Below are positions 40,738-48,029 of a DNA stretch of 64,000 nucleotides, piece by piece. A program made the position numbers and the translations under genes. The notes beneath the pieces were generated by a model that searched no databases, had not been told where the DNA came from, and was given only the letters and a program-made list of their open reading frames with translations. The DNA comes from Streptomyces sp. cf386 (GTDB lineage: Bacteria; Actinomycetota; Actinomycetes; Streptomycetales; Streptomycetaceae): positions 89,831-153,830 of the forward strand of contig NZ_FNHV01000023.1 in the NCBI RefSeq assembly GCF_900103585.1, read 5' to 3'. Within the stretch, counting starts at the first letter, position 1. Every line of letters begins with the position of its first letter.

Positions 40738-42296
40738 CTCCACAGCCTGTGGACAGCCCCGACCTGTGGGCCGGACTGCCCACCCTGGAAGACCCGCACG
40801 GCGAGGACGACGCGGCACCGGACGTGTGGGAGGACCCCATTCCCCTCACCGGCCGCAGGGAGCGTCCGCCGTTCCCGGCCCACGTCCTCCCCACCTGGTT
40901 GGGGGAGTTCGTGACGGCCGTCGCACAGGAGACGCAGACCCCGGTAGACCTCGCCGGTTCGGTCGCCCTGGCCGTGCTCGCCACGGCGGCCGGCGGCCGG
41001 TCGGTGGTCCACGTACGCGGCAACTGGCGTGAGCCCACCAACGTCTACACGGTGGTGGCGCTCCCGCCCGCCAACCGCAAGTCCGCCGTCTTCGCGCTGC
41101 TGACCAACCCCCTCTATGAGGCCGAGAAGCAGCTCAAGACCGCGATGCAGCCCGTGATCGTAGAAGCGGAGCTGACGGCACGCCTGGCCAAGGAAGCGGC
41201 CGACAAGGCCGCCGCCAAGGCCGCGTCCGCCGACGGCGACAAGCGGGATGAGATGGTGGCGACCGCCGTGGGCCTCGCGCAGACGGCTGACACGCTCACC
41301 GTTCCCGCCGAACCGGTGCTGTTGGCGGACGACTCGACACCCGAGACGGTCACCTCGCTCATGGCGGAACAGGGCGGCCGGCTGTCGGTGATGAGCGCCG
41401 AGGGCGGCATCTTCGACATCATCGCCGGCCGCTACTCCGGGGCGCCCAACATGGAAGTCTTCCTGAAGGGGCACGCCGGGGACCGGCTGCGGGTCAACCG
41501 GCAGACCCGCCGCGAGTACATCGACGCCCCCGCCCTGACCATCGGTCTGGCCGTGCAGCCGGACGTGCTGAGGGACATCGGGAAGGTGAAGGGGTTCGAG
41601 GGACGCGGACTGCTGGCCCGCTTCCTGTACTCCCTGCCGGTGTCCACGGTCGGTGAACGCGAGATCATCACCGACCCGGTCCCGGAGCAGACGGCCGCCA
41701 CCTACACCGCGAAGGTCATCGACCTCGCCCTGTCCCTGGCGGAGTGGACAGATCCGGCCGTCATCCAGCTCACCCCGGAAGCGGACGCGGCGCTGATCGC
41801 CTATCAGAAGCGCATCGAACCGCAGCTCAAGGCACGCGGCGGCAAGCTGGGCCACATCTCCAATTGGGCCGGAAAGCTGGCCGGGGCGACCGCCCGCATG
41901 GCCGCGTTGCTGCACCTCGCCGAACACGGCGGCAACGGCTACGCCCACCCCGTCACCGAAGACACCATGCGCGCGGCTATCGGGCTGGGGGAGTACTACA
42001 CGGCCCATGCCCTCGCCGTGTTCGACGTCATGGGCGCCGATCCGGTCCTGTCCCGCGCCCGCAGCGTGCTGGAAGTGCTGAGGGACAACGGATGGGAGGA
42101 CGTCAGCCGGCGGGACGTCTTCAGCGTCCTGTCTCGCAGCGAGGTCCCCACCGTCGCCGACCTCGAACCGGCCCTCGCGCTGCTGGAAGACCACGGATAC
42201 CTGCGGTCCTACCAACCCGAGCGCACCGGCAAGCGCGGACGCCCACCGGCACCCCGCCTGCAGGCCCACCCGTCCCTGCGCCACGGCGGCCGGTGA
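40734..42296 (+). CDS. DUF3987 replication protein (putative helicase/primase partner)
   Basis: A 520-residue DUF3987 protein. YTVVALPPANRKSAVFALLT near residue 105 is a P-loop-like site (PPANRKS) and TPETVTSLMAEQGGRLSVMS a typical DUF3987 stretch followed by EGGIFDIIAGRYSG. These domains are common C-terminal ATPase parts of phage and plasmid primase-helicases; here the prim-pol is a separate gene just upstream. The extreme C-terminus is a winged-helix-like DVFSVLSRSEVPTVADLEPA. ATG 40734 overlaps the preceding stop. The putative origin begins directly after its stop. Confidence 0.8.
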   Translation: MTPQPVDSPDLWAGLPTLEDPHGEDDAAPDVWEDPIPLTGRRERPPFPAHVLPTWLGEFVTAVAQETQTPVDLAGSVALAVLATAAGGRSVVHVRGNWREPTNVYTVVALPPANRKSAVFALLTNPLYEAEKQLKTAMQPVIVEAELTARLAKEAADKAAAKAASADGDKRDEMVATAVGLAQTADTLTVPAEPVLLADDSTPETVTSLMAEQGGRLSVMSAEGGIFDIIAGRYSGAPNMEVFLKGHAGDRLRVNRQTRREYIDAPALTIGLAVQPDVLRDIGKVKGFEGRGLLARFLYSLPVSTVGEREIITDPVPEQTAATYTAKVIDLALSLAEWTDPAVIQLTPEADAALIAYQKRIEPQLKARGGKLGHISNWAGKLAGATARMAALLHLAEHGGNGYAHPVTEDTMRAAIGLGEYYTAHALAVFDVMGADPVLSRARSVLEVLRDNGWEDVSRRDVFSVLSRSEVPTVADLEPALALLEDHGYLRSYQPERTGKRGRPPAPRLQAHPSLRHGGR

Positions 42297-42320
42297 CCCC
42301 GCCCGCGCGCATAACCCCCC

Positions 42321-42596
42321 TCGCACAAACCGCGAAATCGCAGAAAACCCCGGGCACCTCTGCTGACCTGCGACGGCCCCCCACGCCGACCCCGGACGGG
42401 GGCCCGTCGCACAATCCCGCGATATTCCGCAAAAACCGATCGCCATCCCGCCCACGGGGACCGGCCGTCGGCCGCCCCTGATTTTTGCGGAATATCGCGG
42501 GTTTCTGCGGAGCACCGCCCACCCCCGCCCGCGCACCACATCACCGCAGGTCAACGGGCATCCACGGGTTTTCTGCGGATATTGCGGTTTGTGCGG
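42321..42596. other. Iteron array, probable AICE replication origin
   Basis: Four ~28-bp repeats in the 339-bp gap between the DUF3987 gene and xis. Each is built from three TGCGG-like words separated by AT-rich spacers, pattern TTTYTGCGG-ATATYGCGG-TTTSTGCGG. Minus-strand copies: 42321-42347 and 42407-42437. Plus-strand copies: 42482-42510 and 42569-42596. The inner pair share a 20-bp inverted match. The copies point outward from a centre near 42460, giving a symmetric array. Position directly after the replication genes and the only A/T-rich tracts in the area support an origin. Confidence 0.7.
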
Positions 42597-42635
42597 CGGC
42601 ATCTGCCCATGAACTCAGCCCTACAGGAGTGAGCC

Positions 42636-42863
42636 GTGGACGAACCCACCACCCTCCCCCTCGCCCCCGCCGAAGACCCGACCCTGGTTCTCCTCAAGGT
42701 CGAAGAGGCCGCCCGCCGACTCCGCATCGGCCGGACCAAATGCTTCGCCCTTATCCGCACCGGCGCACTGGAATCCGTCATGGTCGACGGACTCCGCAGG
42801 GTCCCAGCCGACGCCCCGGCCGCGTACGTGACCCGCCTCCGCACCGCCCAACGCGCCGCTTGA
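42636..42863 (+). CDS. xis: Excisionase (Xis), HTH_17 type
   Basis: A 75-residue DNA-binding protein with a MerR/excisionase-type winged helix: LKVEEAARRLRIGRTKCFAL then IRTGALESVMVDGLRRVP. It is directly upstream of the integrase gene, as in other AICEs, and would direct excision by bending the att arms. GTG 42636 has CAGGAGTGA upstream. Hairpin copy 4 separates it from int. Confidence 0.85.
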   Translation: MDEPTTLPLAPAEDPTLVLLKVEEAARRLRIGRTKCFALIRTGALESVMVDGLRRVPADAPAAYVTRLRTAQRAA

Positions 42864-42869
42864 CGACGC

Positions 42870-42912
42870 CCGGGGCGGCGGCACTCCCGGACAGGACAGC
42901 CCGCCGCCCCGG
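42870..42912 (+). promoter_or_regulatory. AICE conserved-loop hairpin, copy 4
   Basis: Perfect 12-bp stem CCGGGGCGGCGG/CCGCCGCCCCGG with loop cactcccggacaggacagc, six bases after the xis stop. TCCCGAC follows at 42919-42925; TCTCC (42913-42917) can pair with the integrase ribosome binding site GGAG. Start codon of int is 42948. Confidence 0.78.
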
Positions 42913-42947
42913 TCTCCATCCCGACATCAAGAAACAGGAGCCTGCCC

Positions 42948-44213
42948 GTGGCAGAGGACAAGAAGAAGCGCACCCGACAGCCGAACGGCCGAAGCTCGAT
43001 CTACTTCGGCAAAGACGGCAAGTGGCACGGCCGCGTCACCGTCGGCATCCGCGACGACGGCACCCCGGACCGCCGCCATGTCGAGCGGAAGACCCGCGCC
43101 GAAGTGACGCTCGCCGTACGCGAGTTGGAGAAAGCGCGTGACGCCAAGACCGTGCGGAAGCCCGGCAAGGCGTGGACGGTCAAGGCGTGGCTGACTCACT
43201 GGATTGAGAACGTCGCGCCCCTCGCCGTGAACGACAACACGATGGTCGGGTACGGCGTGGCCGTCCGGAAGCACCTCATTCCCGGCTTGGGGGCGCATCG
43301 TCTCGACAGGCTGAAGCCTGAGCACATCGAGGCGTTCTACGCCAAGATGCAGGCCACCGGCAGCAAGCCCGCGACCGCGCACCAGGCGCACCGCACCCTG
43401 CGCACCGCCCTCAATGAGGCGGTACGGCGTGGCCATCTCGGCAAGAACCCCGTTCAGTTGGCCAAGGCGCCGAAGACGGGGGAGTACGAGGTCGAGCCCT
43501 ACAGCGTCCAAGAGGTACAGCGGTTGCTCAAGGCCGCTGACCAGCACCGGAACTCCGCACGCTGGGCCGTTGCCCTCGCCCTCGGACTGCGACAAGGGGA
43601 AGTGCTCGGGCTGATGTGGGACGACGTCGACCTTGACGGTGGGTTCCTCGTGGTCCGCCGTAGTCGCCACCGGCCGCAGTACGCCCACGGGTGCGTGGAA
43701 CCCTGCGGACGCAAGGCCGCCGGTTATTGCCCGCAGAGGCGACGCACCAACCCGGAGTTGTCCACCACCAAGTCACGCGCCGGCCGCCGCGCGGTCGGCC
43801 TCCCCGAACAGCTCGTTGACCTACTCCGTGCCCACCTCAAGGCACAGAAAGGGGAGCGGGCGGCGGCCGGGAAGCACTGGGAGGAGAACGGGTTGGTCTT
43901 CCCGGATGAGTACGGCCGTAGCCCGTCCCACCGCCGGGACTGGACCGAGTGGAAAGCTCTGCTCAAGGAGGCGAACGTTCGCGACGGACGTCTACACGAC
44001 GCCCGCCATACGGCCGCGACGGTTCTACTGATCCTCGGCGTTCCCGAGCGTGCCGTCATGGGCCTCATGGGTTGGTCGACCACAGCCATGGCCGCTCGCT
44101 ATCAGCACATGGTGGACGCCGTGCGGACGGACATCGCGAGGCAGGTGGACGGCCTGATCTGGCAGTCCGATGCTCTCCGGCCGAGGGCTGACGGAGGCAA
44201 GGACTTGCCCTAA
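42948..44213 (+). CDS. int: Tyrosine site-specific integrase
   Basis: A 421-residue tyrosine recombinase that would integrate the element into tRNA-Cys. An AP2-like arm-binding N-terminus (SSIYFGKDGKWHGRV), SAM-like core-binding domain (75-165), and catalytic domain with R215 (LGLRQGEVLG), H350-R353 (HDARHTA), W376 (in place of His) and nucleophile Y385 (ARYQHMVD). A Cys/His cluster at 247-261 (HGCVEPCGRKAAGYCPQR) is inserted in the catalytic domain and looks zinc-binding; related Streptomyces integrases have it. GTG 42948 has CAGGAG upstream. All catalytic residues are intact. The gene is 1.2 kb from the right att site. Confidence 0.92.
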   Translation: MAEDKKKRTRQPNGRSSIYFGKDGKWHGRVTVGIRDDGTPDRRHVERKTRAEVTLAVRELEKARDAKTVRKPGKAWTVKAWLTHWIENVAPLAVNDNTMVGYGVAVRKHLIPGLGAHRLDRLKPEHIEAFYAKMQATGSKPATAHQAHRTLRTALNEAVRRGHLGKNPVQLAKAPKTGEYEVEPYSVQEVQRLLKAADQHRNSARWAVALALGLRQGEVLGLMWDDVDLDGGFLVVRRSRHRPQYAHGCVEPCGRKAAGYCPQRRRTNPELSTTKSRAGRRAVGLPEQLVDLLRAHLKAQKGERAAAGKHWEENGLVFPDEYGRSPSHRRDWTEWKALLKEANVRDGRLHDARHTAATVLLILGVPERAVMGLMGWSTTAMAARYQHMVDAVRTDIARQVDGLIWQSDALRPRADGGKDLP

Positions 44214-44363
44214 CAAGTCATCTCGTTCGGCGAGTCTGTGGTAGTGCCGATACGTTCACGCGCGGGCGTTCTGTCTGAGTCGGTGAATTCGGGTGCTGAA
44301 TAGCCCAGTTGCCGGATAGTCTGATCATCACTTAGTCGCCGTCTCCCGCATTCGGGAGCTGAC

Positions 44364-45269
44364 ATGTGTCGTCGTCACCCCCACTGGAGTGCTGACACAA
44401 AAGGAGAAGCCTTGCCCGGCAAGGACTACAGCTACGACATCCCGGACCACCCGATCGAGTACATCAAGGTGGACCCGAGGACTATCAAGTTTGACCACCG
44501 CGCGCAGCGCAACCTCAACAAGGCCCGTGCGGCGACCATCGCTGAGAAGCTGGTCCCCACCGCACTCGGGACGCCGATCCTCTCCCAGCGCGATGACGGT
44601 CTGTACGCGGTGGACGGTATGCATCGCGTCTACGCCTGCCAGCTCATCCTGACGGGGAAGGTCTCAGTCTCGGAGGAGGTTCGCGAGGCTATCCAGACCA
44701 TCACCTGTGAGGTCCACTCCGAGCTCTCTATGGCCAATGAGGCGTCGCTGTTCATCATCAAGAACAAGGAGTCCTCGAAGGTCGGCCCGAATGACGAGTT
44801 CAGGATCGGCGTATTGGCTGGGCATCCGCTCTTCCAGGACACCAACACCGTCCTGGAGAAGCACCAGCTCAAGGTAGGTAGCAGCAGCGTCAACGGCGTG
44901 CGCGGCATCAAGGGGATCCTCAGCATCGTCATGGAGCACGGCCCCGAGATCCTGGACCTGTCGCTCACCATTGCTGAGGACGCCTGGGGTCGTACCCCAG
45001 ACACCTGGCACTCCGTCACTATCGGAGGCATTGCCACGGTGATGTCCAAGCACTCCGGTGAACTGAACCCCCAGGAGTTGGCGCAGAAGCTCAAGCGCCA
45101 GGGTGACCCCACATCCTTCAGGGCCAAGATCCAGACCATCGCCACCAACAACAACACCCGCCACGACGGCACCAAGGGCCGCCTCAAGGCCGCTCACTTG
45201 GCGGTTGCCTCCGCCTGGAACGCTAACCGCCGCGTCAACCGCATCCCCGTCCCGAACATCTTCGAGTAG
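44364..45269 (+). CDS. ParB-like (DUF6551-type) protein
   Basis: A 301-residue protein with a ParB/sulfiredoxin-like N-terminal domain: IEYIKVDPRTIKFDHRAQRN and LYAVDGMHRVYACQLI, the DGxHR motif corresponding to the ParB nucleotide-binding loop. The C-terminal two thirds are helical and not assigned. Two starts are plausible: ATG 44364 after CGGGAG, or TTG 44412 after AAAGGAGAAG. It lies between int and the right att site with its own 150-bp promoter gap and terminator, so is an independent cargo or maintenance gene. Possible roles are partition, DNA-end processing or defence; none is shown. No parA neighbour. Confidence 0.7.
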   Translation: MCRRHPHWSADTKGEALPGKDYSYDIPDHPIEYIKVDPRTIKFDHRAQRNLNKARAATIAEKLVPTALGTPILSQRDDGLYAVDGMHRVYACQLILTGKVSVSEEVREAIQTITCEVHSELSMANEASLFIIKNKESSKVGPNDEFRIGVLAGHPLFQDTNTVLEKHQLKVGSSSVNGVRGIKGILSIVMEHGPEILDLSLTIAEDAWGRTPDTWHSVTIGGIATVMSKHSGELNPQELAQKLKRQGDPTSFRAKIQTIATNNNTRHDGTKGRLKAAHLAVASAWNANRRVNRIPVPNIFE

Positions 45270-45280
45270 TCCCAGCCGAC

Positions 45281-45318
45281 GCGGTGCCCCGCCCGCTACC
45301 TGCGGCGCGGGGCACCGC
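45281..45318 (+). terminator. Terminator of the ParB-like gene
   Basis: Perfect 12-bp stem GCGGTGCCCCGC/GCGGGGCACCGC, 14-nt loop, 12 bases after the stop. Confidence 0.8.
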
Positions 45319-45340
45319 GCCTCCTACGCCTGTAACCGTC

Positions 45341-45363
45341 AACTGAGACGGCAACTGAGACGG
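45341..45363. promoter_or_regulatory. Candidate integrase arm-binding sites, right end
   Basis: Two direct copies of AACTGAGACGG (45341-45351 and 45353-45363), 12 bp apart, 62 bp inside the right att repeat. The same 11-mer is at 27637-27647 near the left end. Confidence 0.5.
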
Positions 45364-45370
45364 ACGGCCG

Positions 45371-45404
45371 AAAGGGCGGCACCCCACCAGGGGTGCCGCC
45401 CTTT
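45371..45404. terminator. Element-borne replacement terminator for tRNA-Cys
   Basis: A perfect 15-bp stem AAAGGGCGGCACCCC/GGGGTGCCGCCCTTT with a 4-nt loop, U-rich after it on the plus strand and A-rich (giving U-tract) on the minus strand, so bidirectional. It sits 24 bp downstream of the reconstituted tRNA-Cys and resembles the displaced chromosomal terminator at 27411-27446 (GGGCGGCACCC core shared). Confidence 0.82.
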
Positions 45405-45424
45405 CGTTCTGCCTGGTCAGGCGA

Positions 45425-45470
45425 CCAGAGGCCGTGGCGGGATTCGAACCCACGTAACTCGCTTTGCAGG
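45425..45470. repeat. Right attachment site, forming the tRNA-Cys 3' half
   Basis: 46-bp direct repeat partner of 27465-27510 with one mismatch. It supplies the anticodon-loop-to-acceptor part of tRNA-Cys, so the gene is restored by the element. The crossover lies within this repeat, ending after GCTTTGCAGG. Confidence 0.9.
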
Positions 45471-45500
45471 CGAGTCCCTAAACCACTCGGGCACACGGCC
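45429..45500 (-). tRNA. tRNA-Cys (GCA)
   Basis: 72-nt cloverleaf on the minus strand: acceptor GGCCGTG/CACGGCC, D arm CCC-GAGTGGTTTA-GGG, anticodon arm CTCGC-CTGCAAA-GCGAG with GCA at 34-36, short variable loop TTAC, T arm GTGGG-TTCGAAT-CCCGC, and discriminator U73 as usual for tRNA-Cys. CCA is not encoded. The 5' part is chromosomal and the 3' part (45429-45470) comes from the integrated element. It is the integration target. Confidence 0.95.
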
Positions 45501-45702
45501 AGGTCGGTGGAGCGTGGTGCTCCGTCCGAACTCGGTGGATCGACCGTATGGCGCGGTGTGGAGGGGGCTCAAGGGAATCGCGGCTGCTGCAATGGGACTG
45601 CCACACCGCGTTCATGAAACCCCGGTCGTACGACCAAGGTCGCACCGCAGGGCCGACTCCCGACAGGGGTCAAAGGGGGTTGTGGGCCTTACGCTGGCGT
45701 TC

Positions 45703-47166
45703 ATGACTGCCCTCGATCCCCGTGACGCAAGCGCCGAGAAGATATCCGGCGGTCCCGCGGCCCCCTCGGTCCCCGAGGCCGAGGAGACCGTGTTGGGGCG
45801 GTCGTATCGGGCGCTCAGCATCGGGATCGTCTCCGTCGTGCTGCTCATCGCCTTCGAGGCGACCGCCGTCGGGACGGCCATGCCGGTCGCGGCGCGGGAG
45901 CTGGACGGGGTGTCGTTGTACGCCTTCGCGTTCTCGGGGTACTTCACCACGAGTCTGTTCGGGATGGTGCTGGCGGGGCAGTGGTCGGATCGGCGGGGGC
46001 CGTTGGGGGCGCTGACCACGGGGATCGCGTTCTTCGGGGCCGGGCTTCTGTTGTCCGGGACCGCCGGGGCGATGTGGCTGTTCATTCTCGGGCGGGCCGT
46101 GCAGGGGCTCGGCGGGGGACTGGTCATCGTCGCCCTGTACGTCGTCGTCGGGCGGGCCTACCCCGAGCGGTTGCGGCCGGCGATCATGGCGGCGTTCTCG
46201 GCGAGCTGGGTGGTGCCGTCGATCGTGGGGCCGCTGGCCTCCGGGGCGGTGACCGAGCATCTGGGGTGGCGCTGGGTGTTCGTCGGGATTCCGGTGCTCG
46301 TCGTGTTTCCGCTCGCACTCGCGCTGCCGCAGATACGGCGCCGGGCGGGCGGACCGATCGACGGCTCCGGCCGCCCCGCCTCCTTCGACCGGCGGCGCAT
46401 CCGGCTCGCGCTCGGAATCTCCCTCGGTGCGGGCCTGCTCCAGTACGCCGCCCAGGACCTGCGGTGGCTCTCCCTCGTCCCCGGCGTCGCCGGCGCCGCG
46501 CTCCTCGTGCCGGCCGCGCTGGGGCTGCTCCCGCGCGGCACGTACCGGGCGGCGCGCGGGCTGCCGTCCGTCGTGCTGTTGCGCGGGGTCGCCGCGGGGT
46601 CCTTCATCGCCGCCGAGTCCTTCGTGCCGCTGATGCTGGTCACCCAGCGAGGGCTGTCGCCTACGCTCGCCGGGTTCTCGCTCGCGGCGGGCGGCGTGAC
46701 ATGGGCGCTGGGGTCGTGGGTGCAGTCGCGGCCGCGGGTGGAGCCGTACCGGGAACGGCTGATGACGCTGGGGATGGTGCTGGTGGCGGCTTCCATCGCC
46801 GCCGCGCCGAGTGTGCTGATCGACTCCGTGCCCGCCTGGGCCCTCGCGGTGGCGTGGGCGTTCGGCTGCTTCGGGATGGGGCTGGTGATCGCCTCCAGCA
46901 GCGTGCTCCTGCTCCACCTCTCCCGCCCAGAGCAGGCCGGCACCAACTCCGCCGCGCTCCAGATCTCCGACGCCCTGTCCAACATCGTCCTGCTGGCCGC
47001 CGGCGGCGCCGCCTTCGCGGCCCTGGGCGGCGGCGCGGTGAGCCATGCGGCGACGGAGGCGTCCGGCGCCGGTTCGCATCCGGCGGCGTTCGCGGTGGTG
47101 TTCCTGCCCATGGCGGGGGTGGCGTTGGTGGGGGCTTGGGTGACCACGCGGTTGCGGGAGCGGTGA
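45703..47166 (+). CDS. MFS transporter (drug/proton antiporter-like)
   Basis: A 487-residue membrane transporter with about 14 hydrophobic segments (DHA2-like layout). The loop 2-3 motif is GMVLAGQWSDRRGPLGALTT and motif C-like sequence SASWVVPSIVGPLASG is present. It begins MTALDPRDASAEKISGGPAA; ATG 45703 fits better than the long upstream open frame, which runs over the tRNA gene. Substrate unknown. It is the first chromosomal gene to the right of the element. Confidence 0.85.
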   Translation: MTALDPRDASAEKISGGPAAPSVPEAEETVLGRSYRALSIGIVSVVLLIAFEATAVGTAMPVAARELDGVSLYAFAFSGYFTTSLFGMVLAGQWSDRRGPLGALTTGIAFFGAGLLLSGTAGAMWLFILGRAVQGLGGGLVIVALYVVVGRAYPERLRPAIMAAFSASWVVPSIVGPLASGAVTEHLGWRWVFVGIPVLVVFPLALALPQIRRRAGGPIDGSGRPASFDRRRIRLALGISLGAGLLQYAAQDLRWLSLVPGVAGAALLVPAALGLLPRGTYRAARGLPSVVLLRGVAAGSFIAAESFVPLMLVTQRGLSPTLAGFSLAAGGVTWALGSWVQSRPRVEPYRERLMTLGMVLVAASIAAAPSVLIDSVPAWALAVAWAFGCFGMGLVIASSSVLLLHLSRPEQAGTNSAALQISDALSNIVLLAAGGAAFAALGGGAVSHAATEASGAGSHPAAFAVVFLPMAGVALVGAWVTTRLRER

Positions 47167-47264
47167 GTCGGGAGCGGTGAGGCCTTCGGCGCATGGGGTG
47201 TTCGGGGTGGGGTGAGGCGTAAACGGCTCGCAGGTTCCCCGGCCCGCTCCCTATCGTCACGGGC

Positions 47265-47465
47265 ATGAGCGACTTCACCATCCCCCTCCCGCCCGACGTC
47301 CGACGGGAGCTCGACGACCTCGCGGATGCCACCGGCCGTCTCCCCGAGGACATCGCGCTGGACGCCGTACTGCATCGACTGGCGCGGGAGTCGTCGCCGG
47401 TGCGCGTCGCGGCGGAGTCGCTTGCCGATGCGCATGCCGATCTGCTGCGGAGGCTCGGCGAATGA
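47265..47465 (+). CDS. Antitoxin of the Doc-like pair
   Basis: A 66-residue protein starting MSDFTIPLPPDVRRELDDLA with a ribbon-helix-helix-like N-terminus and a helical C-terminal tail (SLADAHADLLRRLGE) suited to wrap the toxin. Its stop overlaps the toxin start (ATGA). A role as DNA-binding antitoxin is inferred from size and position; the sequence is not a close match to Phd. Confidence 0.7.
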   Translation: MSDFTIPLPPDVRRELDDLADATGRLPEDIALDAVLHRLARESSPVRVAAESLADAHADLLRRLGE

Positions 47466-47836
47466 CCAGGTACCTCACGGTCGCGGAGGTCATGACGATC
47501 GCCCGGATCGCCTTCGGCGGGCGTGCCCCCGAGGTGCGGGAGGCCGGGCTGTTCGTCTCCGCCGTGCACCGCCCACGCGCCCGCATGTTCGGGACGGCGG
47601 CCTACGACGACCTGTACGAGCAGGCGGCTGCGTTGCTGCATGCCATCGCGACGAACCACCCGCTCGTCGACGGGAACAAGCGCACGGCCTGGCTGGCCGC
47701 CGCCACCTTCCTCGGCGTCAACGGCGTCGACCTCACCGGCTGCGACCAGGACACCGCGTACGACCTGGTCATCACTGTCGCCTCCGGGAACGAGGGCGAC
47801 ATCTCCGTGATCGCGGGGCGGCTGCGGCAGTTGTGA
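47462..47836 (+). CDS. Doc-type toxin (Fic fold)
   Basis: A 124-residue Fic/Doc protein with the Doc active-site motif ATNHPLVDGNKRTAWLAAAT (H-x-[LF]-x-D-G-N-K-R). The Lys in place of Gly within NKR is what separates Doc kinases, which phosphorylate EF-Tu, from AMP-transferring Fic proteins (HPFxxGNGR). It begins TRYLTVAEVMTIARIAFGG and is normal in length. Coupled to the antitoxin gene upstream. Chromosomal, 2 kb outside the integrated element. Confidence 0.85.
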   Translation: MTRYLTVAEVMTIARIAFGGRAPEVREAGLFVSAVHRPRARMFGTAAYDDLYEQAAALLHAIATNHPLVDGNKRTAWLAAATFLGVNGVDLTGCDQDTAYDLVITVASGNEGDISVIAGRLRQL

Positions 47837-48029
47837 CGTCGGTCCCACCCGCGCCTGACCCGGCCTCGTCCGCACCTGGGCACCACCGGGCCGCCGGTAG
47901 GGTGGCCCGGTTGTCATACGTAGCCGAGTCGCCAACACCCAGTTAGCCGAGCCGCCCGCCCGTCACCCACCACCGCCCTACTCGACGCGCTGCGCGCGAC
48001 CCCATTGATTCGACCCCCAAACGGAGACC

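Larger units (their letters stand above)
27465..45470 (+). mobile_element. Integrated actinomycete integrative and conjugative element (AICE), 18 kb
   Basis: The boundaries are 46-bp direct repeats (27465-27510, 45425-45470) equal to the 3' part of tRNA-Cys. Inside are the AICE hallmark genes in typical order: GntR-like regulator, Nudix gene, membrane proteins, TraB/FtsK translocase, spread-like small membrane proteins, primase-polymerase plus DUF3987, excisionase, tyrosine integrase. Replication by a prim-pol pair sets it apart from pSAM2 (RepSA). All transfer, replication and integration genes look intact, so the element may be active. Cargo: DUF262-HEPN pair at the left end and a ParB-like gene at the right end. 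Confidence 0.92.

Noticed and set aside
40632..42602. 656-codon minus-strand frame
   Set aside because: Covers the DUF3987 gene and half of the iteron array in reverse; no plausible protein features.
44214..44363. Extra small gene between int and the ParB-like gene
   Set aside because: No frame with a start and ribosome binding site; more likely the promoter region of the ParB-like gene.
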